Positions 1 through 5,221 of a stretch of 7,560 nucleotides of DNA are shown piece after piece. A program made the translations under genes and the position numbers. A model generated the notes under the pieces. That model saw nothing but the letters and a program-made list of their open reading frames with translations. It did no database searches and was not told the DNA's origin. Numbering within the stretch: position 1 is the first letter of the stretch; every line of letters begins with the position of its first letter. Source of the stretch: Minisyncoccota bacterium (lineage in GTDB: Bacteria; Patescibacteriota; Minisyncoccia; Phycocordibacterales; JAACPR01); the NCBI GenBank assembly GCA_018061745.1, contig JAGOTN010000006.1, positions 13,253 to 20,812 on the forward strand, in the 5' to 3' direction.

Positions 1-162
1 ATGGGAAGTGAATCTGTTTTTTCAAAAGGAGCTGGAAAAGATAAAATTTACGCAGCGCTGGGAGGTCTTCTAATTGCACTAATTTCAATACTCTTAATTT
101 CAACAATAGTTCCTGGTTTCAAAGGAGGTAATAAATTTGAAATAAATATTTTCAATGACTAG
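1..162 (+). CDS. C-terminal part of a pilin-like single-span membrane peptide (5' partial)
   Basis: The frame is open from the first base to a TAG at 160-162, giving 53 residues. The ATG at base 1 may be internal, so I treat the gene as truncated by the window edge. A Gly/Lys-rich stretch is followed by a hydrophobic helix at about residues 16-37 (core GGLLIALISILLISTIVP) and a short polar tail. A single late helix of the form 'AALGGLLIAL...I.P' closely resembles the second membrane helix of the small CPR proteins described as type IV secretion system pilin-like (TrbC/VirB2-like). That family assignment is from memory of the pattern and rests on one helix only. The stop overlaps the start of the next gene by 8 bases, so the two are probably co-translated in one operon. 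No other T4SS gene is visible in the window. Confidence 0.6.
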   Translation: MGSESVFSKGAGKDKIYAALGGLLIALISILLISTIVPGFKGGNKFEINIFND

Positions 163-910
163 AAATAAAATTATTTTAATAATAGCAACTGGAATTTTGG
201 TTTTAGCTGTCTTTGGTGTTTTTTTCACACTCCAAGATAAAGAAAAACAACCCGCGGTAGTTGAAGGAATAATTCCCGAGCAAAACTTTGATTTTGTAAA
301 AGAAGATAAACCTTCAGACACAACTGAATACTTTAATTCTTTTGGATTAGGGAAACTTAAAATAAATACATACGGCGGGCCTTCTGATATTAAAGTTGCA
401 CTTAAAGGTTCTACAAAATACGCTTTAATAAGAAATCCGAGAGAGACAGGGGACTTAGAGATGGCAACATCAAATGAGTTTGGAGAATATTATTTTGCAG
501 AAAATGCAGATGGAGAAAAAATTGTTTTTGAAGGAGGTAGTGTAGATGGAAGATTTGGATATTTAGAAACAGGAGAAGTGAGCCAAGTTTTAATTCAAGA
601 AAGAATTCCTAGTGCGGAATATTATGCAGCGTATCCAGAGAGCGAATTGGCTTTAAAAACAGGGTTTGAAGCGGTAGGAGACACTGGTATTGCAAACCGA
701 TTTTTAAGCGGAAAATATTTAAAAATAAAAAACTTAAATAATAATAAAGAGGTTATCGTTGAAATAGATACAAGAAACACAATAGAGGATTCTCTTCTTG
801 TTTCAGAAGCAACACAAAAAGCACTTGGTTTAGATAAAAATTCTTTAGGAAGTTTTTCTTTAGAGTTAGTTTCTAAAGAAAACAACACACTAGGTGTGGT
901 AAGAAACTAG
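155..910 (+). CDS. Membrane-anchored protein with degenerate RlpA-like double-psi beta-barrel domain
   Basis: 251 residues. Residues 5-26 form one hydrophobic helix preceded by a basic N-terminus, so the rest is probably outside the membrane. Residues about 30-60 are a polar linker, and 60-170 is a beta-rich region I do not recognise. Residues 180-240 follow the RlpA-like double-psi beta-barrel pattern: SGKYLKIKNLNNNKEVIVEI matches the usual 'GT.LRVTNL.NG..V.VRV', and the later S-E-A-T-Q-K-A-L-G-L matches 'S.AAA.ALGM'. The family's His before this stretch is Asn (N181), the D-R-G-P signature reads D205-T-R-N, and the Asp of 'IIDLS' is Leu, so lytic transglycosylase activity looks lost and a binding or structural role is more likely. 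The ATG at 155 is the only reasonable start: the frame has a stop at 143-145. Its start overlaps the previous stop (ATGACTAG), suggesting translational coupling. Sure of the gene, moderately sure of the domain. Confidence 0.85.
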   Translation: MTRNKIILIIATGILVLAVFGVFFTLQDKEKQPAVVEGIIPEQNFDFVKEDKPSDTTEYFNSFGLGKLKINTYGGPSDIKVALKGSTKYALIRNPRETGDLEMATSNEFGEYYFAENADGEKIVFEGGSVDGRFGYLETGEVSQVLIQERIPSAEYYAAYPESELALKTGFEAVGDTGIANRFLSGKYLKIKNLNNNKEVIVEIDTRNTIEDSLLVSEATQKALGLDKNSLGSFSLELVSKENNTLGVVRN

Positions 911-913
911 AGT

Positions 914-919
914 TATAAT
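914..919 (+). promoter_or_regulatory. Candidate -10 box (TATAAT) placed for a leaderless transcript
   Basis: A perfect TATAAT ends six bases before the ATG at 926, so transcription starting about seven bases downstream would begin at or next to the A of the start codon. I see no good -35 hexamer and no Shine-Dalgarno sequence in the 15-base gap. In AT-rich DNA a TATAAT can occur by chance, so this is tentative. Confidence 0.35.
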
Positions 920-925
920 ATTTTT

Positions 926-2242
926 ATGATAAGAAAAATACTTACTTGGACAATTTTTGCTTTAATATTTATTTTTATTGGTTTTGTTTTTTGGCTATTT
1001 TTTGTAAAAGAAGATACTGCTCAAACAAACACACAAGGCTTCGAAAGACCGGAAGATTTCTTTCCTGTAAATATTCCAGGGTTAGATGAGAATGGTGAAA
1101 TAAATCCAGACCCAAGCAGAACTGGTTTCATTGGAACAAATTTAATTCCGCGACTTCGACAACTTTCACAAGTTCCTGTTGCTGGATCTATCTCTTTTGA
1201 AAAAGAAGGGAACAGCTCAAGACCTATTGTTTCTGCAGACGGATCTGAATCTGTTCAAAAAAATAAGTTTGTTGTTTTTAGATACATAGAAAGATCAACA
1301 GGGCATCTTTATGAAGCAAGAGAGGATTCTTTGACTCAAACAAGACTTTCCAATACCACAATTCCAAGGGTTGTAGATTCTTTTTTCTCAAAAGACGGAA
1401 CCAAAGTTCTTTTGCGAATTTTAAATGAAGACCAAGAAACAGTAGAGACTTTATCTGCAAAAATAGTTCAAAAAGCAACAACATCACCTTCTGGTGGATC
1501 TTTAATTGCTGATGGATTTGGACTAGAAGGGCCTTATTTAACAACAAATATAATAGATGCTGAGATTTCTTCAAAAGGTTTGACTTATCTTGTTCCAAAA
1601 AGCACAGGAGGAAGTTCTTTAGTGACAGCAGCTCTTGATGATTTATCAAAAAAACTAGTTTTTGAATCTCCTTTAACAGACTGGATAATTTCTAGACTAG
1701 ATACAACAAATATTTTAATGACAACAAAAGCAGATTCTCGAATTGCTGGATTTTCTTATTTAGTAAACACACAAAATGGAACTAGCAAAAAAATCTTAGG
1801 AGACCTTCCTGGTTTAACAACAAACATGAGTCTTGATGAAAAGTGGTTAATTTATTCTGTTTCAAGAAACAATGAATTTGGATCTTTTGTTCAAAACATG
1901 GCCACAGGTGAAACTAAAAAATTAGGAGTAAACACACTCCCAGAAAAATGTGTATTCAGTTCAAAAGACACTAACATTCTATTTTGTGCAGGACCAACAG
2001 AAATGCCAAGAACAAATTTACCTGAATCTTGGTACCAAGGTTTAACAAGTTTAGATGATAGTTTGTGGAAAATTGATCTTTCAACACAGAAATATGATCA
2101 AATTCTAGGAGACAGGGAAGAGTCTGAGGAAAGTTTTGACATGATTAAACTAGAGATTAGTCCAAACGATGACTTCATGTTGTTTGTAAACAAAAAGGAT
2201 TTAACTCTTTGGAGTTTAGATATTTCCGATATTGTTCGCTAA
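926..2242 (+). CDS. Membrane-anchored beta-propeller-like protein of unknown function (Parcubacteria-type family)
   Basis: 438 residues. A basic start (MIRK) leads into one strong membrane helix at residues 5-26; the remainder is polar and probably extracytoplasmic. A Pro/Asp/Asn-rich linker (30-70) precedes 'LRQLSQVPVAG' (77-87) and 'RYIERSTGHLYE' (119-130), then 'RLSNTTIPRV' (140-149). Repeated strand-turn patterns of WD40/PD40 style follow, such as FSKDGTKVLLRI (154-165), MSLDEKWLIYSV (301-312) and ISPNDDFMLFVNKKD (411-425), alternating with 'LWKIDLS' and 'LWSLDIS'. I recognise the combination as a recurrent uncharacterised Parcubacteria protein, with LPEKCVFSSKDTNILFCA (338-355) and ESWYQGLTSLDDSLWKID as hallmarks. 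Its only two cysteines, C342 and C354, lie close together there and could form a disulphide. Function is unknown. It lies 15 bases after the previous gene and its last nine codons overlap the convergent yidC. Confidence 0.9.
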   Translation: MIRKILTWTIFALIFIFIGFVFWLFFVKEDTAQTNTQGFERPEDFFPVNIPGLDENGEINPDPSRTGFIGTNLIPRLRQLSQVPVAGSISFEKEGNSSRPIVSADGSESVQKNKFVVFRYIERSTGHLYEAREDSLTQTRLSNTTIPRVVDSFFSKDGTKVLLRILNEDQETVETLSAKIVQKATTSPSGGSLIADGFGLEGPYLTTNIIDAEISSKGLTYLVPKSTGGSSLVTAALDDLSKKLVFESPLTDWIISRLDTTNILMTTKADSRIAGFSYLVNTQNGTSKKILGDLPGLTTNMSLDEKWLIYSVSRNNEFGSFVQNMATGETKKLGVNTLPEKCVFSSKDTNILFCAGPTEMPRTNLPESWYQGLTSLDDSLWKIDLSTQKYDQILGDREESEESFDMIKLEISPNDDFMLFVNKKDLTLWSLDISDIVR

Positions 2243-2995
2243 TTCATCCTTCTTTTTTTGAGCTGGTTTTTTTATAGTTTCTCTAATATAAATTTCTTGT
2301 CCGATAGCAAAAAGATTTGAAACAGTCCAATAAAGAGCAACAACTGAAATTAGTCCGTATGAAAAAGCAAAAACCATAACAGGAAGAACCCATTTTATTT
2401 GTATTTGCATTCCGCGCATTAAATCTTCTTTAAAGTCTGGTTTATCAGAAACGGGCTTATCTGATTTCTCTTGTTTTGGGAAAGAAAGTCTGGCTTGAAT
2501 GTGTTGTGTTATAGCGGCCAAAAGAGCCAGTACAAAGCTCTTTGATTCCGCGATGTGAAATACTCCGAGAAAAGTCATATCAATCAGTTGTGGGGCATTT
2601 ATGAAAGAATATAAGATGTCTGTATTAATAACAGGCAAACCTCCTTTAGAAATAACCCAATAAAGAGCCAGAACAACAGGAAGTTGTATAAAAATTAGAA
2701 GTATTCCAGAAAATGGATTAATTCCGTTTGTTTTATATAAATCAAGCATCGCTCTACCCATTTCTTCTCGATTGTCTTTAAATTTTAATTTAAGTTCATC
2801 AAGATCTTTTTGAACTTCTCGGCTTTTTATAGAAGTCCTAACCGCTGATTTGGAAAGTGGAAATAAAACAAACTTCACAACAAGAGTAAGAGAAATCACA
2901 GCGAGACCAACATCTCCTCCTGGAATTACATCAATAAAGAAAACAAGAACGTTGTAAAGGGGAATAAAAAACAAATCATTAAAAAGTTCTTTCAT
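2216..2995 (-). CDS. yidC: Membrane protein insertase YidC
   Basis: 259 residues, the short Gram-positive-like form without the large periplasmic domain of proteobacterial YidC. It inserts and folds membrane proteins, alone or with SecYEG. Visible helices are about 7-24, 29-47, 95-116, 153-169 and 202-237, with a charged cytoplasmic hairpin at 48-95 (KSREVQKDLDELKLKFKDNR). Typical motifs are 'NPFSGILLIFIQLPVVLALYW' split over 93-113 and 'ALYWTVSNLFAIGQEIYI' at 220-237. The lysine-rich tail (IKKPAQKKKDE) fits ribosome contact. The positive residue of the membrane groove, Arg in 'VR..LYPL'-type sequences, is Lys41 here (VVKFVLFPL). The start ATG lies 9 bases after the rnpA stop without a Shine-Dalgarno sequence. 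The gene follows rpmH and rnpA as in many bacteria; neither yidD nor jag is present. No signal peptide for lipid attachment is seen. Confidence 0.96.
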   Translation of the reverse strand: MKELFNDLFFIPLYNVLVFFIDVIPGGDVGLAVISLTLVVKFVLFPLSKSAVRTSIKSREVQKDLDELKLKFKDNREEMGRAMLDLYKTNGINPFSGILLIFIQLPVVLALYWVISKGGLPVINTDILYSFINAPQLIDMTFLGVFHIAESKSFVLALLAAITQHIQARLSFPKQEKSDKPVSDKPDFKEDLMRGMQIQIKWVLPVMVFAFSYGLISVVALYWTVSNLFAIGQEIYIRETIKKPAQKKKDELANNIGNI

Positions 2996-3003
2996 AGTTT
3001 TTT

Positions 3004-3009
3004 ATTATA
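3004..3009 (-). promoter_or_regulatory. Candidate -10 box (TATAAT) before yidC
   Basis: Read on the minus strand, GGTATAATAAAAAACTATG places a perfect TATAAT eight bases before the yidC ATG, overlapping the rnpA stop. It would give a near-leaderless yidC transcript besides read-through from rpmH. The -35 position has no clear TTGACA match, so confidence is low. Confidence 0.3.
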
Positions 3010-3334
3010 CCTTTTGAGCCATTATTTTAATAGCTTCTTCCATTTGAGCCTTATTTAAAAGCAAAGCTTCTTTGTTTACAAAAATTATATAGTCGGCGAC
3101 AGGGAACAGGGCTTTGTTTTCCTTAACAATATTAAAAACCCTTCTTTTTAAGAAATGTCTCTTTATGGCATTTTTTGCCACTTTTTTTGGAACAGCCACA
3201 GCAAATCTAGAAATATCTTTAATTTCATTGCTTTTGAGAGTTTTTAAATAAAAACCTCCGGTACTAATATTCTTACCAGAGGTCATAATCTCTCCAAATC
3301 TTTTGGTGTTGATTCTTTCTGTTTTATGAAGCAC
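3005..3334 (-). CDS. rnpA: Ribonuclease P protein component
   Basis: 109 residues, the normal size. It is the protein subunit that, with RNase P RNA, removes 5' leaders from precursor tRNAs. The start matches the family: 'LHKTERINTKRFGEIMTSGK' corresponds to the usual 'LPK..RL.....F..V...G', and 'RFAVAVPKKVAKNAIKR' is the central basic strand-helix. I choose the GTG at 3334 because a TAA lies immediately upstream in frame and the next Met (residue 17) would cut into the conserved N-terminus. The RNR motif, usually R-N-R-x-K-R, reads R59-H-F-L-K-R64 here. The gene lies 14 bases after rpmH and 9 bases before yidC, clearly one transcription unit. No Shine-Dalgarno sequence precedes it. Confidence 0.94.
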   Translation of the reverse strand: MLHKTERINTKRFGEIMTSGKNISTGGFYLKTLKSNEIKDISRFAVAVPKKVAKNAIKRHFLKRRVFNIVKENKALFPVADYIIFVNKEALLLNKAQMEEAIKIMAQKV

Positions 3335-3348
3335 TTAATTAAATAGAG

Positions 3349-3483
3349 TTAAACAGCAAGCTTTGCTCGCCCTTTTGCCCTCCGTCTAGCTAAAACGTTC
3401 TTTCCACCAGAAGTTCTTCCTCGAACCAAAAATCCGTGGGTTGTTTTTCTTTTTTTGTTACTTGGTTGGTATGTTACTGACAT
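3349..3483 (-). CDS. rpmH: 50S ribosomal protein L34
   Basis: 44 residues, translated directly from the minus strand: it begins MSVTYQPSNKKRKTTHGFLV and ends LARRRAKGRAKLAV. The 'T.QPSN.KR..THGF' start and the 'G..VLARRRAKGR..L' end are diagnostic for L34, and the length is exactly that of the family. It is a very basic protein of the large ribosomal subunit that binds 23S rRNA. It is the first gene of rpmH-rnpA-yidC and is divergent from dnaA, the ancestral origin arrangement. The start ATG has no Shine-Dalgarno sequence; a -10-like hexamer lies 8 bases upstream. Confidence 0.97.
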   Translation of the reverse strand: MSVTYQPSNKKRKTTHGFLVRGRTSGGKNVLARRRAKGRAKLAV

Positions 3484-3491
3484 AAAATTAT

Positions 3492-3519
3492 TTTATACTT
3501 ATTCACAGTTTGTAAACAA
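3492..3519 (-). promoter_or_regulatory. Candidate promoter of rpmH-rnpA-yidC
   Basis: On the minus strand, TTGTTT (3514-3519) and TATAAA (3492-3497) are separated by 16 bases and read toward rpmH. The transcript would start only about two to three bases before the rpmH ATG at 3483. A consensus DnaA box (3499-3507) fills the spacer, so bound DnaA should block this promoter. The pattern is seen; the regulation is inferred. Confidence 0.5.
3499..3507 (+). promoter_or_regulatory. DnaA box TTATTCACA
   Basis: A perfect match to TTWTNCACA between the divergent rpmH and dnaA genes, 94 bases before dnaA. It could serve in autoregulation of dnaA, in control of rpmH, or as an upstream part of a bipartite origin. 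Confidence 0.65.
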
Positions 3520-3526
3520 GTTTTTA
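3509..3526. repeat. Short repeat shared with oriC, copy upstream of dnaA
   Basis: TTTGTAAACAAGTTTTTA, one base after the DnaA box at 3499-3507. Its two overlapping 11-base parts, TTTGTAAACAA and ACAAGTTTTTA, recur separately in the same order at 5067-5077 and 5095-5105, the first again directly after a DnaA box. Short AT-rich repeats can arise by chance, but the shared order and box context make a common origin plausible. Confidence 0.45.
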
Positions 3527-3572
3527 ACATAAAGAAGAGAATTTCACAAGTGTCCCATTTCTGTCATGTGTA

Positions 3573-3578
3573 TATAAT
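3573..3578 (+). promoter_or_regulatory. Candidate dnaA promoter -10 box (TATAAT)
   Basis: A perfect TATAAT within GTGTATATAATAAG, preceded by TG two bases upstream, one base off an extended -10. Transcription would start near 3585 and leave about 16 untranslated bases. I see no convincing -35 box, and no Shine-Dalgarno sequence precedes the ATG. Confidence 0.45.
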
Positions 3579-3600
3579 AAGTTATCAATAGTTTTTCAAA

Positions 3601-4959
3601 ATGACAACAATCACTGATACAAAAAATTTATGGGAGACATCCCTAGCTGAAATTGAAACACTAGTTTCAAAAGCAAACTTTGCAACGTGGTTTAAAGAAA
3701 CCTTTTTAATAAAGATAAACGAAGGGGAAGCTGTGATTGGTGTTCCAAATACTTTTGTTAAAGATTGGTTGAGTAATAAATTTTCAAAAACAATTCTAAA
3801 ATCTTTAAGAGATCAGAACGATGAAATTAAAGCTGTTACTTTCACTGTTGCAAACATAGATAAGATTCGAGCACAAAAAGAAAAGTTCACAAGAAAAGAT
3901 CAAAAAGAAACTCAGGAGCTTCCTTTAGCTGATTACTACATAAACAAAGATGATAATTTAAATCCTCGATATACTTTTGATAGTTTTATCATTGGATCTT
4001 TCAACGAACTTGCTCACGCGGCTTCTCAAGCAATTGTTAGACAACCAGGAATTGTTTACAACCCTTTATTTATTTATGGAAGCACTGGCCACGGAAAAAC
4101 ACACTTGATTCAAGCTATTGGAAATAAAATAAAAGAAATTCAAAGAGATAAAAAGGTTTTTTATCTAACTTCTGAAAAATTTGCTTCTGAATATGTGGCG
4201 GCTATTCAACAAAACAAAATGACGACCTTTAAAGATAAATATCGAAAATACGATGTTTTAATAATGGATGATATTCAATTTCTTTCAAAGATGGAAAAAA
4301 CTCAAGAAGAATTATTTCATCTTTTCAACACTCTTTATGACAACAACAAACAAATTGTTTTTTCTTCAGACATGCACCCAAACTTTATTCCTGGTCTAGA
4401 AGAAAGACTTAAATCGCGATTTAACCAAGGAATGATTGTTGATATTCCAAAACCAGATTCTGAGTCTAGGGTTGCAATTCTTCAAACAAAAGCACGACAA
4501 AACAATGTTTGTATTTCCAATGATGTTTGTGACTTCCTATCTACAACAATAGACGGGAACATTCGGGAGCTTGAAGGGGTTATTAATTCAATCGCTTGTC
4601 AGTCTCAATTAAAAAATAGAGAACTTACACTAAATGATGTTAAAGATTTAGTTAAAAACAGCGCCAGACCAAAGAAGATGGTTTCTATTAAAGACCTTAT
4701 CAAACTAGTTGCGGACTTTTATAATATTGATCCAGACGCTATTTGTGACAAAACAAGAAAAAAAGAAGTTGTGCGCCCGAGACAAATCACAATGTATATT
4801 TTGAGAGAAGATTTTAGTACCTCTTATCCAACAATAGGAGATAAATTAGGAGGGAGAGACCACACCACTGTTATTCACTCTTGCGAAAAGATAAAAAATG
4901 ATCTAAAAACAGATCAAAACCTCGTACAACAAATCTCTCAAATTCGCGCCATGCTATAA
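3601..4959 (+). CDS. dnaA: Chromosomal replication initiator protein DnaA
   Basis: 452 residues, full length. DnaA is the AAA+ ATPase that binds DnaA boxes at oriC, oligomerises and opens the duplex for helicase loading. Domain I is about residues 7-85 (LWETSLAEIE...FATWFKETFL), and domain II is a short charged linker (90-120). Domain III starts at 'NPRYTFDSFIIGSFNELAHA' and carries Walker A G160-S-T-G-H-G-K166-T, Walker B VLIMDD (219-224), sensor 1 'FSSD' (254-257), the box VII arginine in RLKSRF (R273) and sensor 2 in NIRELEG (R322). Domain IV (about 357-452) has 'RPRQITMYILRED' (392-404) and the box-binding signature GGRDHTTVIHSCEKI (417-431). All key residues are present; only the P-loop filling (S-T-G-H instead of the usual G-V-G-L) differs. 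It starts at the ATG that begins domain I and is divergent from rpmH. Confidence 0.99.
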   Translation: MTTITDTKNLWETSLAEIETLVSKANFATWFKETFLIKINEGEAVIGVPNTFVKDWLSNKFSKTILKSLRDQNDEIKAVTFTVANIDKIRAQKEKFTRKDQKETQELPLADYYINKDDNLNPRYTFDSFIIGSFNELAHAASQAIVRQPGIVYNPLFIYGSTGHGKTHLIQAIGNKIKEIQRDKKVFYLTSEKFASEYVAAIQQNKMTTFKDKYRKYDVLIMDDIQFLSKMEKTQEELFHLFNTLYDNNKQIVFSSDMHPNFIPGLEERLKSRFNQGMIVDIPKPDSESRVAILQTKARQNNVCISNDVCDFLSTTIDGNIRELEGVINSIACQSQLKNRELTLNDVKDLVKNSARPKKMVSIKDLIKLVADFYNIDPDAICDKTRKKEVVRPRQITMYILREDFSTSYPTIGDKLGGRDHTTVIHSCEKIKNDLKTDQNLVQQISQIRAML

Positions 4960-4964
4960 ACAGC

Positions 4965-4973
4965 TGTGTATAA
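4965..4973 (-). promoter_or_regulatory. DnaA box TTATACACA (minus strand)
   Basis: Perfect match to TTWTNCACA on the minus strand, six bases after the dnaA stop and opposite in orientation to the other boxes of the region. Confidence 0.55.
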
Positions 4974-5057
4974 ACTGTTAGTATGTCTGTGAATTTGTTT
5001 GGGATTATCGAGGGAAAAGAGGTGGGTTAAAAAGAACAAAAAGTGGATAGAAAAAGG

Positions 5058-5066
5058 TTTTGCACA
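5058..5066 (+). promoter_or_regulatory. DnaA box TTTTGCACA
   Basis: Perfect match to TTWTNCACA, followed directly by TTTGTAAACAA, an 11-base sequence that also follows the box upstream of dnaA. Confidence 0.55.
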
Positions 5067-5105
5067 TTTGTAAACAACTTATCAAAAACTTTCCACAAGT
5101 TTTTA
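5067..5105. repeat. Short repeat shared with the rpmH-dnaA spacer, split copy in oriC
   Basis: TTTGTAAACAA (5067-5077) and ACAAGTTTTTA (5095-5105) are the two parts of the 18-base element found at 3509-3526, here separated by 17 bases that include most of the box-like CTTTCCACA. Confidence 0.45.
5089..5097 (+). promoter_or_regulatory. DnaA box-like site CTTTCCACA
   Basis: One mismatch to TTWTNCACA, at the first position. It lies three 10-11 bp helical turns (31 bases) after the TTTTGCACA box and in the same orientation. Confidence 0.45.
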
Positions 5106-5152
5106 TAAATTAAAATTACAAATGAGCCTTAAATAAACAAATTATTTTAGAC

Positions 5153-5169
5153 TTATCCACTTTTCCACA
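5153..5169 (+). promoter_or_regulatory. Tandem DnaA boxes TTATCCACT / TTTTCCACA
   Basis: TTATCCACT (5153-5161, one mismatch at the last base) and TTTTCCACA (5161-5169, perfect) share one base and point toward the AT-rich tract. This is the strongest box cluster and the one nearest the likely unwinding element. Confidence 0.7.
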
Positions 5170-5173
5170 AGAC

Positions 5174-5188
5174 TAATAGTAATAATAA
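5174..5188 (+). promoter_or_regulatory. Trio-like tandem repeat TAA-TAG-TAA-TAA-TAA (probable DNA unwinding element)
   Basis: Five uninterrupted [T/A]A[A/G] triplets begin four bases after the TTTTCCACA box and on the same strand. This spacing and orientation resemble the DnaA-trio element of the basal unwinding system known from Bacillus subtilis. The tract continues as nearly pure A/T to 5214. The usual GC-rich spacer is reduced to AGAC. The triplets are seen; their function is inferred. Confidence 0.5.
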
Positions 5189-5221
5189 ATATTTAAATTA
5201 AAAAAACTAATAAACAATCCA

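Larger units (their letters stand above)
4960..5221. other. Probable replication origin (oriC) between dnaA and dnaN
   Basis: 262 gene-free bases, the longest non-coding stretch of the window. It contains three perfect TTWTNCACA matches (4965-4973 minus, 5058-5066 plus, 5161-5169 plus) and two with one mismatch (5089-5097 and 5153-5161, both plus). The left part has a G-run patch (5001-5026). The right part, from about 5100, is almost pure A/T and contains tandem TAA/TAG trinucleotides right after the last box, the expected unwinding side. A dnaA-dnaN spacer of this make-up is the classical bacterial origin. No stem-loop terminator for dnaA is evident. Confidence 0.85.

Noticed and set aside
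123..128. AGGAGG as ribosome binding site for the gene at 155
   Set aside because: It lies 26 bases before the ATG, with an in-frame stop between, and encodes Lys-Gly-Gly in the upstream gene. Translational coupling through the overlapping stop/start is more likely.
622..888. Minus-strand open frame of 88 codons
   Set aside because: Antisense to the RlpA-like coding region, with no family pattern; chance frame in AT-rich DNA.
1278..1649. Minus-strand open frame of 123 codons
   Set aside because: It lies wholly inside the propeller-like gene, has a Leu/Lys-rich low-complexity composition and no recognisable motif; it is an antisense shadow.
4959..4979. Hairpin AACAG...CTGTT as dnaA terminator
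   Set aside because: The stem is only five pairs, the loop is long and no T tract follows; it coincides with a DnaA box and is not a convincing terminator.
5042..5050. Possible minus-strand DnaA box CTATCCACT
   Set aside because: Two mismatches to TTWTNCACA; too weak to call although it lies in the origin. The same holds for AAATTCACA on the minus strand at 4988-4996.
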